Part shown: positions 17,545 through 25,886 of the stretch, one piece after another
Numbering within the stretch: the stretch's first letter is position 1
How the letters are laid out: the number at the start of each line of letters is the position of its first letter
From: Paenibacillus eucommiae
Lineage (GTDB): Bacteria; Bacillota; Bacilli; Paenibacillales; NBRC-103111
Direction: 5' to 3'
NCBI RefSeq assembly: GCF_017874215.1
Contig: NZ_JAGGLB010000026.1
Span: forward strand, 86,160 to 150,159
Length of the DNA stretch: 64,000 nucleotides
Position numbers and translations under genes: made by a program
The notes under the pieces: generated by a model
What the model was told of the DNA's origin: nothing
Seen by the model: only the letters and a program-made list of their open reading frames with translations
Databases searched by the model: none

Positions 17545-20184
17545 TCATTGATTTATGCACTTCGGAATGAGGCAGTCAGTGCTGAAAGATTCGGAAGGCT
17601 TCGGCTTCCTCATCGATATCGTTCTCTGTTCACCTGGGAGCAAATCGAAATATTCATCGCTGAATTGAATGCGTTCATCCAGCCCGAAATGGACTGCATG
17701 GGCAAAAACATCGCTTGTTACAGAGAATGAAAGACAATCTCCTTTATCCTGAATATTGGAAAGGGTCAGCAGCGCACTTGGTATCATTAGGTCTCTGAAC
17801 GAAGCAGCTCTTAATACCGCTGGTTTGAAGGAAGGAAGATCGCTGACCGATTTTGCATATTGAAAGGCTTGGTGAGGATCGTACTCATTCGCTTTCCACT
17901 CAAGTATTGTGCCTCTGTAGGAAGGAGGGATGACCGCATGGAACAGTTGAATCGGTTGTTTATCCTCTTCCACAGCATCGTATCGTGATTGACCGTATGC
18001 TATCGTTTCCGTTATTGTTGAGCTTGTTTCATTGATTGCTGTGAGAGTGACGGTCCCGTTCTGATGACGCAATATGAGCTTGACTGGTTCGAAAGCACGT
18101 TTAACAAAATAATAGGAGATTTTACGGGTTAAATAATAATCGATAATCGACCAGCCGACCTCTCCCCAGCAGTCATTATACATCCAGAACAGAGCGCCGG
18201 AGCAAAATGGCTTGGAGAGCATAGATTCAAGTGAATAGCCGTACATTAGCCCTTGGCATAAGCCGGCATAAAGTAAGTAGTCATCAATGTTTAGATTCTC
18301 TGAGGGGACATAGTGCTTATCAATTCCTGCCAAAACCGTGTCTTTCTCAAAGGTGTTATTATGAAGCTGCCATACCTTGCTTGTCCGATCTAGCGGGAGG
18401 CCCTGGTGGTAAGCCTCGATCGATGACTTGCGGCAGGGACCGATATAGCCATACTCAGACACGAACTTGGCGGTTATTTTATCATATTCCTCAGGAGTAA
18501 TTCGTTTCTCCATTTGTTCATTCATTGTGCAATCATGCCAATGGTGCCTGTCCCCTGAGACACTGCCGTTCGGACGAGTACCTCCGTAAGGTGATCCGTT
18601 CCAGTAGGGGATTTCTGGACAATTGCGTTCTACGATACGAGGGGCTATATCATTGTAACAAATTGCTCCTCCGAAGAAATCAACCGCATCGGTCTCATTC
18701 CAGCCTTCGTCGAATGCCCATTGGACTTCGTTGTTCCCGCACCATAGGGCAAGCGAGCAATGATTGCGCAGACGTAATGTCTGATAATCGATTTCCCGTT
18801 CCACCTCTTCGCGAAACCAGGCTAAGTGGTCCGGATATTTGGCACAGGCGAACATAAAGTCCTGCCAGACCAAAATACCGTATTCGTCACACTTCTCATA
18901 AAAGATATCCCGTTCATAGATGCCGCCACCCCAGATTCTAAGCATATTGAAATTCGCTTCCTTGGCTTCTTGCAGCAAAGTTTCATAGCTCTCATTCGTC
19001 AGTCTGGCGTAGATGGAGTCTGCAGGAATCCAGTTGGCGCCTTTGCAGAAAATTGGCACTCCATTGATTTCAAAGGCAAAACGGCGCTCAACATCCTCAC
19101 ATAAGATTGCACTTTCATTTTCTTTCTCTTTCTCTTTATCATTCTCGCTCGCATTCGCATTCGCATTCGCATTCGCATTCCCATCAGTCAGCTTCTCCAT
19201 ATTCAACCGCAGCGTGCGGATGCCGAATTGGAAGGAAGGGAGGTCGACTCGCTGGGAAGACGATTGCGCAGAAGCCCGCACGGTATAAAGCGGCTGATCG
19301 CCCATGCCGTTCGGCCACCACAGCTTGGCATCGGGAACCTCCATCCGAAGCTTGATATAATTAATGCCTGATCGGAGATAGTGTTCGGCTTCCGTACTGA
19401 CCGCCAATTGGGAGCCATATAATAATTCTACCTTAAGACTCGTTTCCATGGTCCGAAAAGGGTGCAGGTTTTCCAATTCAATTTGCAAGCTTACCTGTGC
19501 CGCACCGTTCCCGCCAGTATCAACAGACAAAGTTACTGCGTGAGCGTTGCGGAAGCGCAGTCCCTGACTGAAGTCGAGGCGGACATCACCAACTATTCCG
19601 CAGGTAGCTATCCGGGGGCCCCAATCCCATCCGTATACGTATTGGGGTTTTCGCACCATCACCCGGCGTTCATCGCCGCGCACACCAATGACATTGCCCG
19701 TTAATGGAACAACGGATTCCCGGGTGAGGGAAATATCCTGCTCGGAATATCGCTCTAAGCCGGAGGTCACTCTTACGAGCAGCCGGTTTTCGCCCTCATG
19801 GATGAGGTTTTTCACCTCACGCGTAAACGGGTAGAATGCACTGCGATGATGACCTAGAAATGTATCATTCAACCATACATCCGCTTCCGCGTCCAGCGCT
19901 TCAAAGGTAATTTCAATTCGCTCAGAGGCGATCTGTTCGGCATTTATTTTAAAATGCTTGGAGAACCACCAGGAGCGTTTTTCCGTCCATTCGCTCGAAA
20001 AACAATTGTCTGCATGGAGAGGTTCAGCAATGATGTTATACTTGATTAATGGCATATGGATATCACAAGGCAGATTAGCATCGAGCCAATCTTTGGACTT
20101 GTTTCTTACATGGAAAGCGTCTGCAGCTTCACGTGAAAGCGGTTCCCAAGTTATTTTCCAATCATCGTTTAATAACATTCTCAT
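17545..20184 (-). CDS. Beta-mannosidase, glycoside hydrolase family 2
   Basis: An 879-residue cytoplasmic GH2 enzyme that should release beta-linked mannose from oligosaccharides. A jelly-roll domain (about 1-190) and an Ig-like domain precede the TIM barrel, which carries FNMLRIWGGGIYE, the acid/base motif CGNNE and the nucleophile motif FVSEYG. A 30-residue insertion of (Ala-Asn)n followed by Glu/Lys-rich residues, encoded near 19105-19183, interrupts the Ig-like region just before the barrel. The frame extends to an ATG at 20205, but GGAGGA lies inside that extension, so the ATG at 20184 is the real start. A sigma-A-like promoter is present upstream. Confidence 0.95.
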   Translation of the reverse strand: MRMLLNDDWKITWEPLSREAADAFHVRNKSKDWLDANLPCDIHMPLIKYNIIAEPLHADNCFSSEWTEKRSWWFSKHFKINAEQIASERIEITFEALDAEADVWLNDTFLGHHRSAFYPFTREVKNLIHEGENRLLVRVTSGLERYSEQDISLTRESVVPLTGNVIGVRGDERRVMVRKPQYVYGWDWGPRIATCGIVGDVRLDFSQGLRFRNAHAVTLSVDTGGNGAAQVSLQIELENLHPFRTMETSLKVELLYGSQLAVSTEAEHYLRSGINYIKLRMEVPDAKLWWPNGMGDQPLYTVRASAQSSSQRVDLPSFQFGIRTLRLNMEKLTDGNANANANANASENDKEKEKENESAILCEDVERRFAFEINGVPIFCKGANWIPADSIYARLTNESYETLLQEAKEANFNMLRIWGGGIYERDIFYEKCDEYGILVWQDFMFACAKYPDHLAWFREEVEREIDYQTLRLRNHCSLALWCGNNEVQWAFDEGWNETDAVDFFGGAICYNDIAPRIVERNCPEIPYWNGSPYGGTRPNGSVSGDRHHWHDCTMNEQMEKRITPEEYDKITAKFVSEYGYIGPCRKSSIEAYHQGLPLDRTSKVWQLHNNTFEKDTVLAGIDKHYVPSENLNIDDYLLYAGLCQGLMYGYSLESMLSKPFCSGALFWMYNDCWGEVGWSIIDYYLTRKISYYFVKRAFEPVKLILRHQNGTVTLTAINETSSTITETIAYGQSRYDAVEEDKQPIQLFHAVIPPSYRGTILEWKANEYDPHQAFQYAKSVSDLPSFKPAVLRAASFRDLMIPSALLTLSNIQDKGDCLSFSVTSDVFAHAVHFGLDERIQFSDEYFDLLPGEQRTISMRKPKPSESFSTDCLIPKCINQ

Positions 20185-20218
20185 CGCTGTTCCTCCTATA
20201 TTCAATTCCTTTGAATTA

Positions 20219-20247
20219 AATATAAGAGTTATCAGGCAAAATCACAA
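20219..20247 (-). promoter_or_regulatory. Sigma-A-like promoter for beta-mannosidase
   Basis: On the minus strand TTGTGA (20247-20242), a 17-nt spacer and TATATT (20224-20219) lie just upstream of the beta-mannosidase ribosome binding site. Confidence 0.45.
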
Positions 20248-20313
20248 TCCATAATCTTGTTTAAATAAAAGTATCACAGGCGTAAGCTCGTAGATGCGAT
20301 TAGGAGGCGAATT

Positions 20314-20979
20314 ATGATGCAGTATGATTTCTTATTGCGTGTAGTTTTAGCTGGTTTTTGCGGTATTCTTATCGGGTATGAGCGCAAAAGCCGAATGAAG
20401 GAGGCTGGGATAAGAACTCATTTTGTAGTTGCTATTGGCGCATCTCTTATGATGATTATTTCCAAATATGGTTTTCAAGATGTGTTAGGCAGGGAAGGTA
20501 TTGCTCTAGACCCTTCACGGATCGCGGCCCAAGTGGTTAGTGGAGTCGGTTTTCTGGGAGCGGGTATGATATTCATGCAGCGGCAAACGGTGAAAGGCCT
20601 GACAACGGCTGCAGGTATATGGGCAACAGCGGGAATCGGTATGGCTATAGGTTCTGATCTTTATATAGTGGGTGTAGGTGTTACAGTTCTCATCCTGGTT
20701 GCCCAAAAGCTATTGCATAATCGAATTGGCTGGCTATCCCCTCCAAAAACCGAGCAGTTATCAATTCGTATAAATAATGAACCTGACTCAGTCACCTGTA
20801 TTCAAAAATTGCTTAAAGAAGAGGGCATTTCCATTCTAAATTTTCATGTGGAAAAACGGAATGGGACTTCAGAAATCCTTATGGAGATTACGATCAAGCT
20901 TCCTGCAGCCTTTGAAGTTGATCAATTATTGCCTCTCATTCAAAAGCTTCCGTTTGTTAATATGCTTGAGGTTCAGTAG
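20314..20979 (+). CDS. MgtC/SapB family membrane protein
   Basis: A 221-residue protein with the MgtC signature: an N-terminal hydrophobic domain of about four membrane segments (FLLRVVLAGFCGILIGYERKS, AGIRTHFVVAIGASLMMI, GVGFLGAGMIF, GLTTAAGIWATAGIG) and a soluble C-terminal domain of about 75 residues. MgtC proteins are linked to magnesium limitation and inhibition of the ATP synthase in other bacteria. The usual magnesium-sensing leader is not evident here. AGGAGG precedes the start by 7 nt. Confidence 0.93.
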   Translation: MMQYDFLLRVVLAGFCGILIGYERKSRMKEAGIRTHFVVAIGASLMMIISKYGFQDVLGREGIALDPSRIAAQVVSGVGFLGAGMIFMQRQTVKGLTTAAGIWATAGIGMAIGSDLYIVGVGVTVLILVAQKLLHNRIGWLSPPKTEQLSIRINNEPDSVTCIQKLLKEEGISILNFHVEKRNGTSEILMEITIKLPAAFEVDQLLPLIQKLPFVNMLEVQ

Positions 20980-21040
20980 GCCACATTGGGTAACAACCTT
21001 CGCTAGATAGTGAACTGAGCTATACAGATCAAGAAAAATG

Positions 21041-21069
21041 TTGACCTTAACCTTAAGTCATAGTTTATC
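21041..21069 (+). promoter_or_regulatory. Possible promoter for the deaminase gene
   Basis: TTGACC, a 17-nt spacer and TTTATC precede the amidohydrolase gene. A CCTCC tract at 21070-21074 could pair with the AGGAGG ribosome binding site at 21090-21095; that hairpin is speculative. Confidence 0.35.
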
Positions 21070-21104
21070 CTCCAATTATCAAACGATAGCAGGAGGTTTT
21101 TTTT

Positions 21105-22418
21105 ATGAAAACATTAATCAAGAATGTCGTCATCCTTAGCCTAACCGGTGAGACCAGTCCCATTAACGGACATAGATTTGGAGAGAAATTTGGAGATATC
21201 CTCATTGAGGGGGATACGATCCAGAAGCTGGGGCATGCCATTACCGACGATGTAGACAAGGTTATTGAAGGTCGAGGCATGCTTGCAATGCCTGGACTTA
21301 TTAATGCCCATCAGCATACCCCGATGAGTTTATTGAAGGGTTTCTCGGATGATCTGAAATTAATGGATTGGCTGGATCAAAAAATGCTGCCCGCTGAGGC
21401 AAGAATGACGCCTGAAGATATATTTTGGGGAGCTAAGCTCTCGATGGCAGAAATGATTAAGTCAGGAACTACGGCTTTTGCCGATATGTATATCCATATG
21501 AATGAAATTGCTTCAGCTGTCGTTGAGGTTGGGATGCGGGCTTCATTGGCGAGAGGGATGGTGTTTCTTCAGGATGATGGGGGCAAACGGCTCACAGAAG
21601 CACTTGAATTGGTTGAACGTTGGAATGGAAAAGCGGGTGGCACGATTTCAACCATGTTGGGTCCGCATGCACCCTACACTTGTCCACCGGAGCCTTTGAA
21701 GGAAATAATAAAAATAGCAGAAGAAATGAACCTGCCTATCCACATTCATTTGGCCGAAACAAAGGAAGAAGTTATCAAGATTCGGGACAAATACAATCAG
21801 ACCCCGACAGAGTATTTGTATCAAGCCGGTCTTTTTGAAAAGTCTCATGTTCTCTTGGCCCATAGTGTGCATGTGAACCGCCGCGATATCGGTTTGTTGA
21901 AGGGAATGAGAGGAGGTGTATCCCATAATCCTGTAAGTAATTTGAAGCTCGGGTGTGGGATTGCACCTGTTTCTGAAATGATGAACCAGGGTATCGGCGT
22001 GGGTATCGGAACGGACGGATCAGGAAGCGCCACAACGATCGATATGTTCGAGGAGATAAAAGCCGCTGCTTGGCTGCAGAAATTAGATTATGGCGATCCA
22101 ACCGTACTTCCCGCCAGCCAAGTTCTGCGTATGGCAACAATCGGAAGCGCTAAGCTATTGAAAATAGATCATCAAGTAGGGACTCTAGAAGTTGGGAAAA
22201 AAGCGGACATCATTCTCATTGATATGAACAAACCGCATTTACAGCCTGTTCATCATATCGAGTCGCTGCTTGCTTATAGCGTGAATGGAGCAGACGTGGA
22301 TACAACGATCGTCAATGGCAAAGTGCTCATGCAAAACCGGAAGTTAGTTACAATCGACGAAGAAGAGCTGTTGAAACAAGTATCTACTCGTGCGAAACGG
22401 ATTGTGGAGGGGATATAG
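21105..22418 (+). CDS. Amidohydrolase, MTA/SAH deaminase type
   Basis: A 437-residue metal-dependent deaminase of the TrzA/ATZ-MtaD group. It probably converts 5'-methylthioadenosine or S-adenosylhomocysteine to the inosine form. Metal and catalytic motifs are in order: HQHTPMSLLKG, HIHLAETKEEV, LLAHSVHVN and GIGTDGSGSA. A GCAGGAGG site lies 8-9 nt upstream of the ATG. Length and motif order are normal for the family. It stands alone between the MgtC gene and a short decayed segment, so the context does not narrow the substrate further. Confidence 0.9.
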   Translation: MKTLIKNVVILSLTGETSPINGHRFGEKFGDILIEGDTIQKLGHAITDDVDKVIEGRGMLAMPGLINAHQHTPMSLLKGFSDDLKLMDWLDQKMLPAEARMTPEDIFWGAKLSMAEMIKSGTTAFADMYIHMNEIASAVVEVGMRASLARGMVFLQDDGGKRLTEALELVERWNGKAGGTISTMLGPHAPYTCPPEPLKEIIKIAEEMNLPIHIHLAETKEEVIKIRDKYNQTPTEYLYQAGLFEKSHVLLAHSVHVNRRDIGLLKGMRGGVSHNPVSNLKLGCGIAPVSEMMNQGIGVGIGTDGSGSATTIDMFEEIKAAAWLQKLDYGDPTVLPASQVLRMATIGSAKLLKIDHQVGTLEVGKKADIILIDMNKPHLQPVHHIESLLAYSVNGADVDTTIVNGKVLMQNRKLVTIDEEELLKQVSTRAKRIVEGI

Positions 22419-22540
22419 TAGAGGCTGAGAAGGATCTGGAAGGATTTATTTTATCACCTCTAGCTAATTGGCTTGCCAAACGCAATGAACATATTGCAGC
22501 TGAGATGACCGCTAAAATGATTGGCTGGTTTGGAATATAA
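22418..22540 (+). pseudogene. Short coding-like remnant, unidentified
   Basis: An open stretch of 40 codons with plausible composition (ends LAKRNEHIAAEMTAKMIGWFGI) overlaps the last base of the deaminase stop and runs to a TAA at 22538. It has no ATG, GTG or TTG start or ribosome binding site. It may be the 3' end of a lost gene. I do not recognise the family. The rest of the gap to 22690 shows only A/T-rich sequence with a GAAAATATAGA direct repeat. Confidence 0.3.
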
Positions 22541-22689
22541 ATCGTTTTTCTGCTGCCGCGGCGGATGGATGCTGGGCAAAGGAGCGGGAATTTCGACGGA
22601 AATATAGACGAAAATATAGATGAAAATGTTGATGTTGACTGGATGAATAGTCAGTTATATAATCGTTCCAACTATTATCCAAGGATGTG

Positions 22690-23100
22690 ATGGGTGTGGA
22701 ACAGGCTTATGGTGATTTTATAATTAGTGATGATAAGTCACTACTGAAGATCGAGACGATTTGTGATTTTCTTTCCAGGAGCTATTGGGCTAACCAGAGG
22801 CCAGTGGAAACAACCATAAAATCAATTCATAATTCGATTTGTTATGGTATTTATCTTGGAGATAAGCAGGTTGGTTACGCTCGAATAGTAACGGATTGGG
22901 CCACGATTTATTACCTGTGTGATGTTTTCATTGATGAAGATTATAGGGGCAAGGGGCTAGGGAAGAAGCTAGTTGAAATTATAACAGAACAATATGAAGG
23001 AATGATGGGCCTGCTGGGTACCTTGGATGCTCATGAACTGTATGAACAGTATGGTTTTATTAGGAATACGGAACGTTTTATGAATAGAAGACCGCGGTGA
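22690..23100 (+). CDS. GNAT family N-acetyltransferase
   Basis: A 136-residue acetyltransferase. The acetyl-CoA loop is visible as DEDYRGKGLGKKLVE, preceded by the beta strand CDVFI and followed by YEQYGFI near the end. The build matches YitI/YjdJ-type single-domain GNAT proteins. AAGG precedes the ATG at 22690; a GTG at 22687 in the same frame is less likely. A strong terminator follows within 40 nt. The acceptor substrate is unknown. Confidence 0.88.
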   Translation: MGVEQAYGDFIISDDKSLLKIETICDFLSRSYWANQRPVETTIKSIHNSICYGIYLGDKQVGYARIVTDWATIYYLCDVFIDEDYRGKGLGKKLVEIITEQYEGMMGLLGTLDAHELYEQYGFIRNTERFMNRRPR

Positions 23101-23135
23101 TTGGAAAAATGGACAATGAGTGCATATATCAGAAA

Positions 23136-23160
23136 AGGCTGCCGTTTGGCAGCCCTTTTT
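23136..23160 (+). terminator. Rho-independent terminator after GNAT gene
   Basis: A perfect GGCTGCC / GGCAGCC stem with a GTTT loop is followed by CTTTTT. Confidence 0.9.
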
Positions 23161-23205
23161 CTAACAAATTAGCAAGTTAAGTGCTTCCCCGAATGGAGTG
23201 GGTGC

Positions 23206-23394
23206 TTTAGCGATGTTTTTCATCGTTAAAAGAGTGTTTCCAGGTCATTCAGCTACGTTAATGATGTTTTTCATCGCTAAATGAGCACGGATGGCCACAG
23301 TGGGTGGTAAAAAGGGATTTTAACGATGTTTTTCATTGTTAAAGTAGTATGTGGGGATGATCTCGTTCATTTAACGATGAAAAACATCGTTAAA
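23206..23394. repeat. Four-palindrome array D
   Basis: Palindromes at 23206-23230, 23257-23281, 23319-23343 and 23370-23394 have exact spacings of 51, 62 and 51 nt. Loops are TTTTT, TTTTT, TTTTT and AAAAA. Arm variants (CGATG/TGATG/CATTG) preserve pairing. The array lies between the converging GNAT and sigma factor genes and is followed by a degenerate repeat tract (23400-23515, with CATATCCCAGCAGATTC-like segments twice) and then a fold-back element. Confidence 0.93.
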
Positions 23395-23574
23395 GTAGGA
23401 TAGCCTCAATTATCTTCAAGTATCTTCTCATATCCCAGCAGATTCTCACGTATGTACACGCATCTACACGTATCTTCACAAATCTTCGCGCATCCTATCA
23501 TATCCAGGCAGATTCCTCTCGCTCTCTATCCCCAGTGTCTGAGCTCGCTAAGAAATCTCCTCCGGTCAAGAGAA

Positions 23575-23770
23575 AAATCCTTGTTGGCTGTCCGTTTGTG
23601 CTTGGTGTTCGTACGATTATAGCTGAGAAGAGGGAATGGCTGTGGGTGGAAGAGTGATAGCGTCCGCCTTTAAGGAAACAAATCTTTAACAGCGGCTGGA
23701 GCCCACAGCCATTCTCTCCCTCCATGCACCAACGTCACGAACAAGCTCCTCAAAGGACGCCCAAGAAGTT
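23575..23770. repeat. Fold-back element, copy 2
   Basis: The left arm (TTGTTGGCTGTCCGTTTGTG, then GGGAATGGCTGTGGG) is the imperfect reverse complement of the right arm (GCCCACAGCCATTCTCTC, then CTCCTCAAAGGACGCCC). The arms meet around 23660-23690. Sequence and position relative to array D match copy 1 next to array C. It ends about 70 nt after the stop of the converging sigma factor gene. Confidence 0.78.
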
Positions 23771-23842
23771 GAAAGAATTCTATTGCTCACAAACATTTGT
23801 TCTGCTAAAATTTATATAGCTGGGATTAAAAGATCAGACTGA

Positions 23843-25072
23843 TTAGTGTTTATTCCTCAAATACTGAACCCACTGCTCATACAGCTCTAACTCAGTATGC
23901 TGAAAGATTTCGTTGAAATCAGTGGGCTTCCTGATAAGCTTGTTTAATGCATCATAACCGTATTTATCAATGATGAATTCCACAATCAAATAAGAAAACT
24001 GAAATCCTTTCATTGTTCCAAAATCCCACGTATCGTTATTTAATTCCTGAAAAGTTGGGATCACAAGATTGTGGATGGTATCTGAAGTCGTATTTTTTAT
24101 ATATGCCTCGCTCATTTGTTTGCATTCATATCCGCCTATGCCCTGACGCATCCATTTGGGAGCATGGGGATTGATGTCGCTGATTAACCACATCGTAAAC
24201 AGATGGACAGTGGATTTAAGAATGGATTCATACGTATGCTCAGGTCCCGGATTCAGAGGAGAAACAATTTTTAATTTGTTTTCCTTATAAGTACCCATAA
24301 ACCAATTAGGTGCGTCTGCTTCTCCCACAGCCTGATGGAAAGTCGGAAGATCTGGATATATTTCAACAATAATTTTTGTCGAGGGCTGGTGATTATATTT
24401 GGATGAAATGCGCTCAACATTATTTTTTAGTTCATTAAATAAGTCCTGATGCACCTTCGTAAGACTATCGTTCTTGTCGTTGGCATCACTTTTATTTACA
24501 ATGGATATCCTATCTTGTATAGACATAATAGTAATGTCACCCCATTCTTTTAATTCACTTCTTAATTTTTCCAAGGAGCGGTACAATCTGTTCTTTACCG
24601 CACTCTCGCGCATATCCACAATTTTGGAGATTTCCAGTAAGGTACAATCTACAAAAAAGCGCAATGCAATAATTTGTTGGTCCAGCTCATTTAGTTTTTG
24701 TAGTGCAGAGCTAATATCAATACGAATTTCAACATACTTGGCAAAATCCAAAGAAATGGACTGTGATTCATAATCTGTAAAGTCATAGGGGATTTCTTTT
24801 TTTCGTGCTAAGCTTCGCCATTCATTTTTAACGGTATTCTGGGCAATTTTGAAAATCCAAGTGAATAAACTGGAATTTTCTTTGAAGGTATGAATGTGTT
24901 CCATGGCTTTTAAGAAAACTTGCTGTGTTAAGTCCTCCGCAATCATCGGGTTTACTTTTAACGAGATATATTTGCAGATTCTTTCGCGGTATTGATCATA
25001 ACTGACTTCAAATTTTGCAATGCTTCCCTGCTCATCCGGATAAACAGGGCTTTTATCTTGAGCTCCAGACAT
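23843..25072 (-). CDS. ECF-type sigma factor with peptidase-MA-like C-terminal domain
   Basis: A 409-residue protein, twice the length of a normal ECF sigma factor. Region 2 is at about 25-92 (DLTQQVFLKAMEHI, TWIFKIAQNTVKNEW) and region 4 at about 118-172 (LNELDQQIIALRFF, LLEISKIVDMRESAVKNRLYRSL). Residues 175-409 resemble the extracytoplasmic peptidase-MA-like domain of Firmicutes, but the expected HExxH is replaced by His290-Leu-Phe-Thr-Met, and the later Trp-Leu-x-Glu-Gly motif reads WMRQG (Gln310). The domain is therefore probably non-catalytic and has no membrane segment. No anti-sigma gene is adjacent. It may bind a ligand or protein to control the sigma part. An AGGAGG site supports the start. 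Confidence 0.85.
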   Translation of the reverse strand: MSGAQDKSPVYPDEQGSIAKFEVSYDQYRERICKYISLKVNPMIAEDLTQQVFLKAMEHIHTFKENSSLFTWIFKIAQNTVKNEWRSLARKKEIPYDFTDYESQSISLDFAKYVEIRIDISSALQKLNELDQQIIALRFFVDCTLLEISKIVDMRESAVKNRLYRSLEKLRSELKEWGDITIMSIQDRISIVNKSDANDKNDSLTKVHQDLFNELKNNVERISSKYNHQPSTKIIVEIYPDLPTFHQAVGEADAPNWFMGTYKENKLKIVSPLNPGPEHTYESILKSTVHLFTMWLISDINPHAPKWMRQGIGGYECKQMSEAYIKNTTSDTIHNLVIPTFQELNNDTWDFGTMKGFQFSYLIVEFIIDKYGYDALNKLIRKPTDFNEIFQHTELELYEQWVQYLRNKH

Positions 25073-25171
25073 TGTAAGAACCTCCTCTAGACCCTACACA
25101 TCATTAGACACCGCAGAGCGATAAAAAGCCACATCAAGTAAAAAATTCTTTTTTGGCAAGGAGATATACAC

Positions 25172-25624
25172 GTGGAAATACGTAAGCTGCATGCAAATGA
25201 ACAATTTCCAATGGAGTTACTGTTATTGGCGGACCCTTCGCAGAAGCTAGTTGAAGAATATACCCAAAGAGGGCAATGCTTTGTAGCTGAAGCAGATAGC
25301 CGTGTAATTGGTGTCTATGTGCTGCTGCAAACAAGACCTGAGACGGTTGAATTAGTCAATATAGCAGTTGATGAACAGCAACAGGGCAAAGGAATAGGCA
25401 AACAACTGGTCAACCATGCTATTGAACAGGCAAAGCTGCGCGGTTTTAAGACGATTGAAATCGGTACTGGAAATTCAAGTATAGGGCAGCTTGCGCTCTA
25501 TCAGAAATGTGGGTTCAGAATCATTGGAGTGGACAGGGACTTCTTTATTAGACACTATAATGAAGAAATTTTTGAAAATGGGATACAGGTCGTGGATATG
25601 ATACGTTTATCGCAAGATTTATGA
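25172..25624 (+). CDS. GNAT family N-acetyltransferase
   Basis: A 150-residue acetyltransferase with the acetyl-CoA motif DEQQQGKGIGKQLVNHAIE and a C-terminal LYQKCGFRIIGVD segment typical of the family. AAGGAG lies 8 nt before the GTG at 25172, so GTG is the start. It is transcribed divergently from the sigma factor gene with a 99-nt gap, so the two may share regulation. Acceptor unknown. Confidence 0.9.
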   Translation: MEIRKLHANEQFPMELLLLADPSQKLVEEYTQRGQCFVAEADSRVIGVYVLLQTRPETVELVNIAVDEQQQGKGIGKQLVNHAIEQAKLRGFKTIEIGTGNSSIGQLALYQKCGFRIIGVDRDFFIRHYNEEIFENGIQVVDMIRLSQDL

Positions 25625-25805
25625 GCAAATGAGCAGCAAATTCCATATTCACTGAGCATTTTTTAAATATACTTATTTAATATCTATCGGGATTGCTAAT
25701 CTTTATGTAGAATGATTAATTGTGAGCTCAAATTGGAAATATAGTGCTTTGAAAAAAAAACTTCATTTTCCAATGAAAATGCCCTGAATTCGTTCTAGAG
25801 TTACA

Positions 25806-25834
25806 TAGACAAAGTTTATGAAATCGTATACAAT
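25806..25834 (+). promoter_or_regulatory. Sigma-A-like promoter for the IclR gene
   Basis: TAGACA, a 17-nt spacer and TACAAT lie 52 nt before the TTG start. The rest of the 262-nt gap (25625-25886) is A/T-rich with no other structure seen. Confidence 0.5.
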
Positions 25835-25886
25835 GAGCCTACAAATTCATATAAGTGAATACTTTTTTTGAAAAGGGTGAGTAGAT

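Noticed and set aside
23400..23515. Short CACGTAT/ATCTTC-like repeats that might suggest a CRISPR array
   Set aside because: Repeat units are degenerate, of irregular spacing and too short; no cas genes are nearby.
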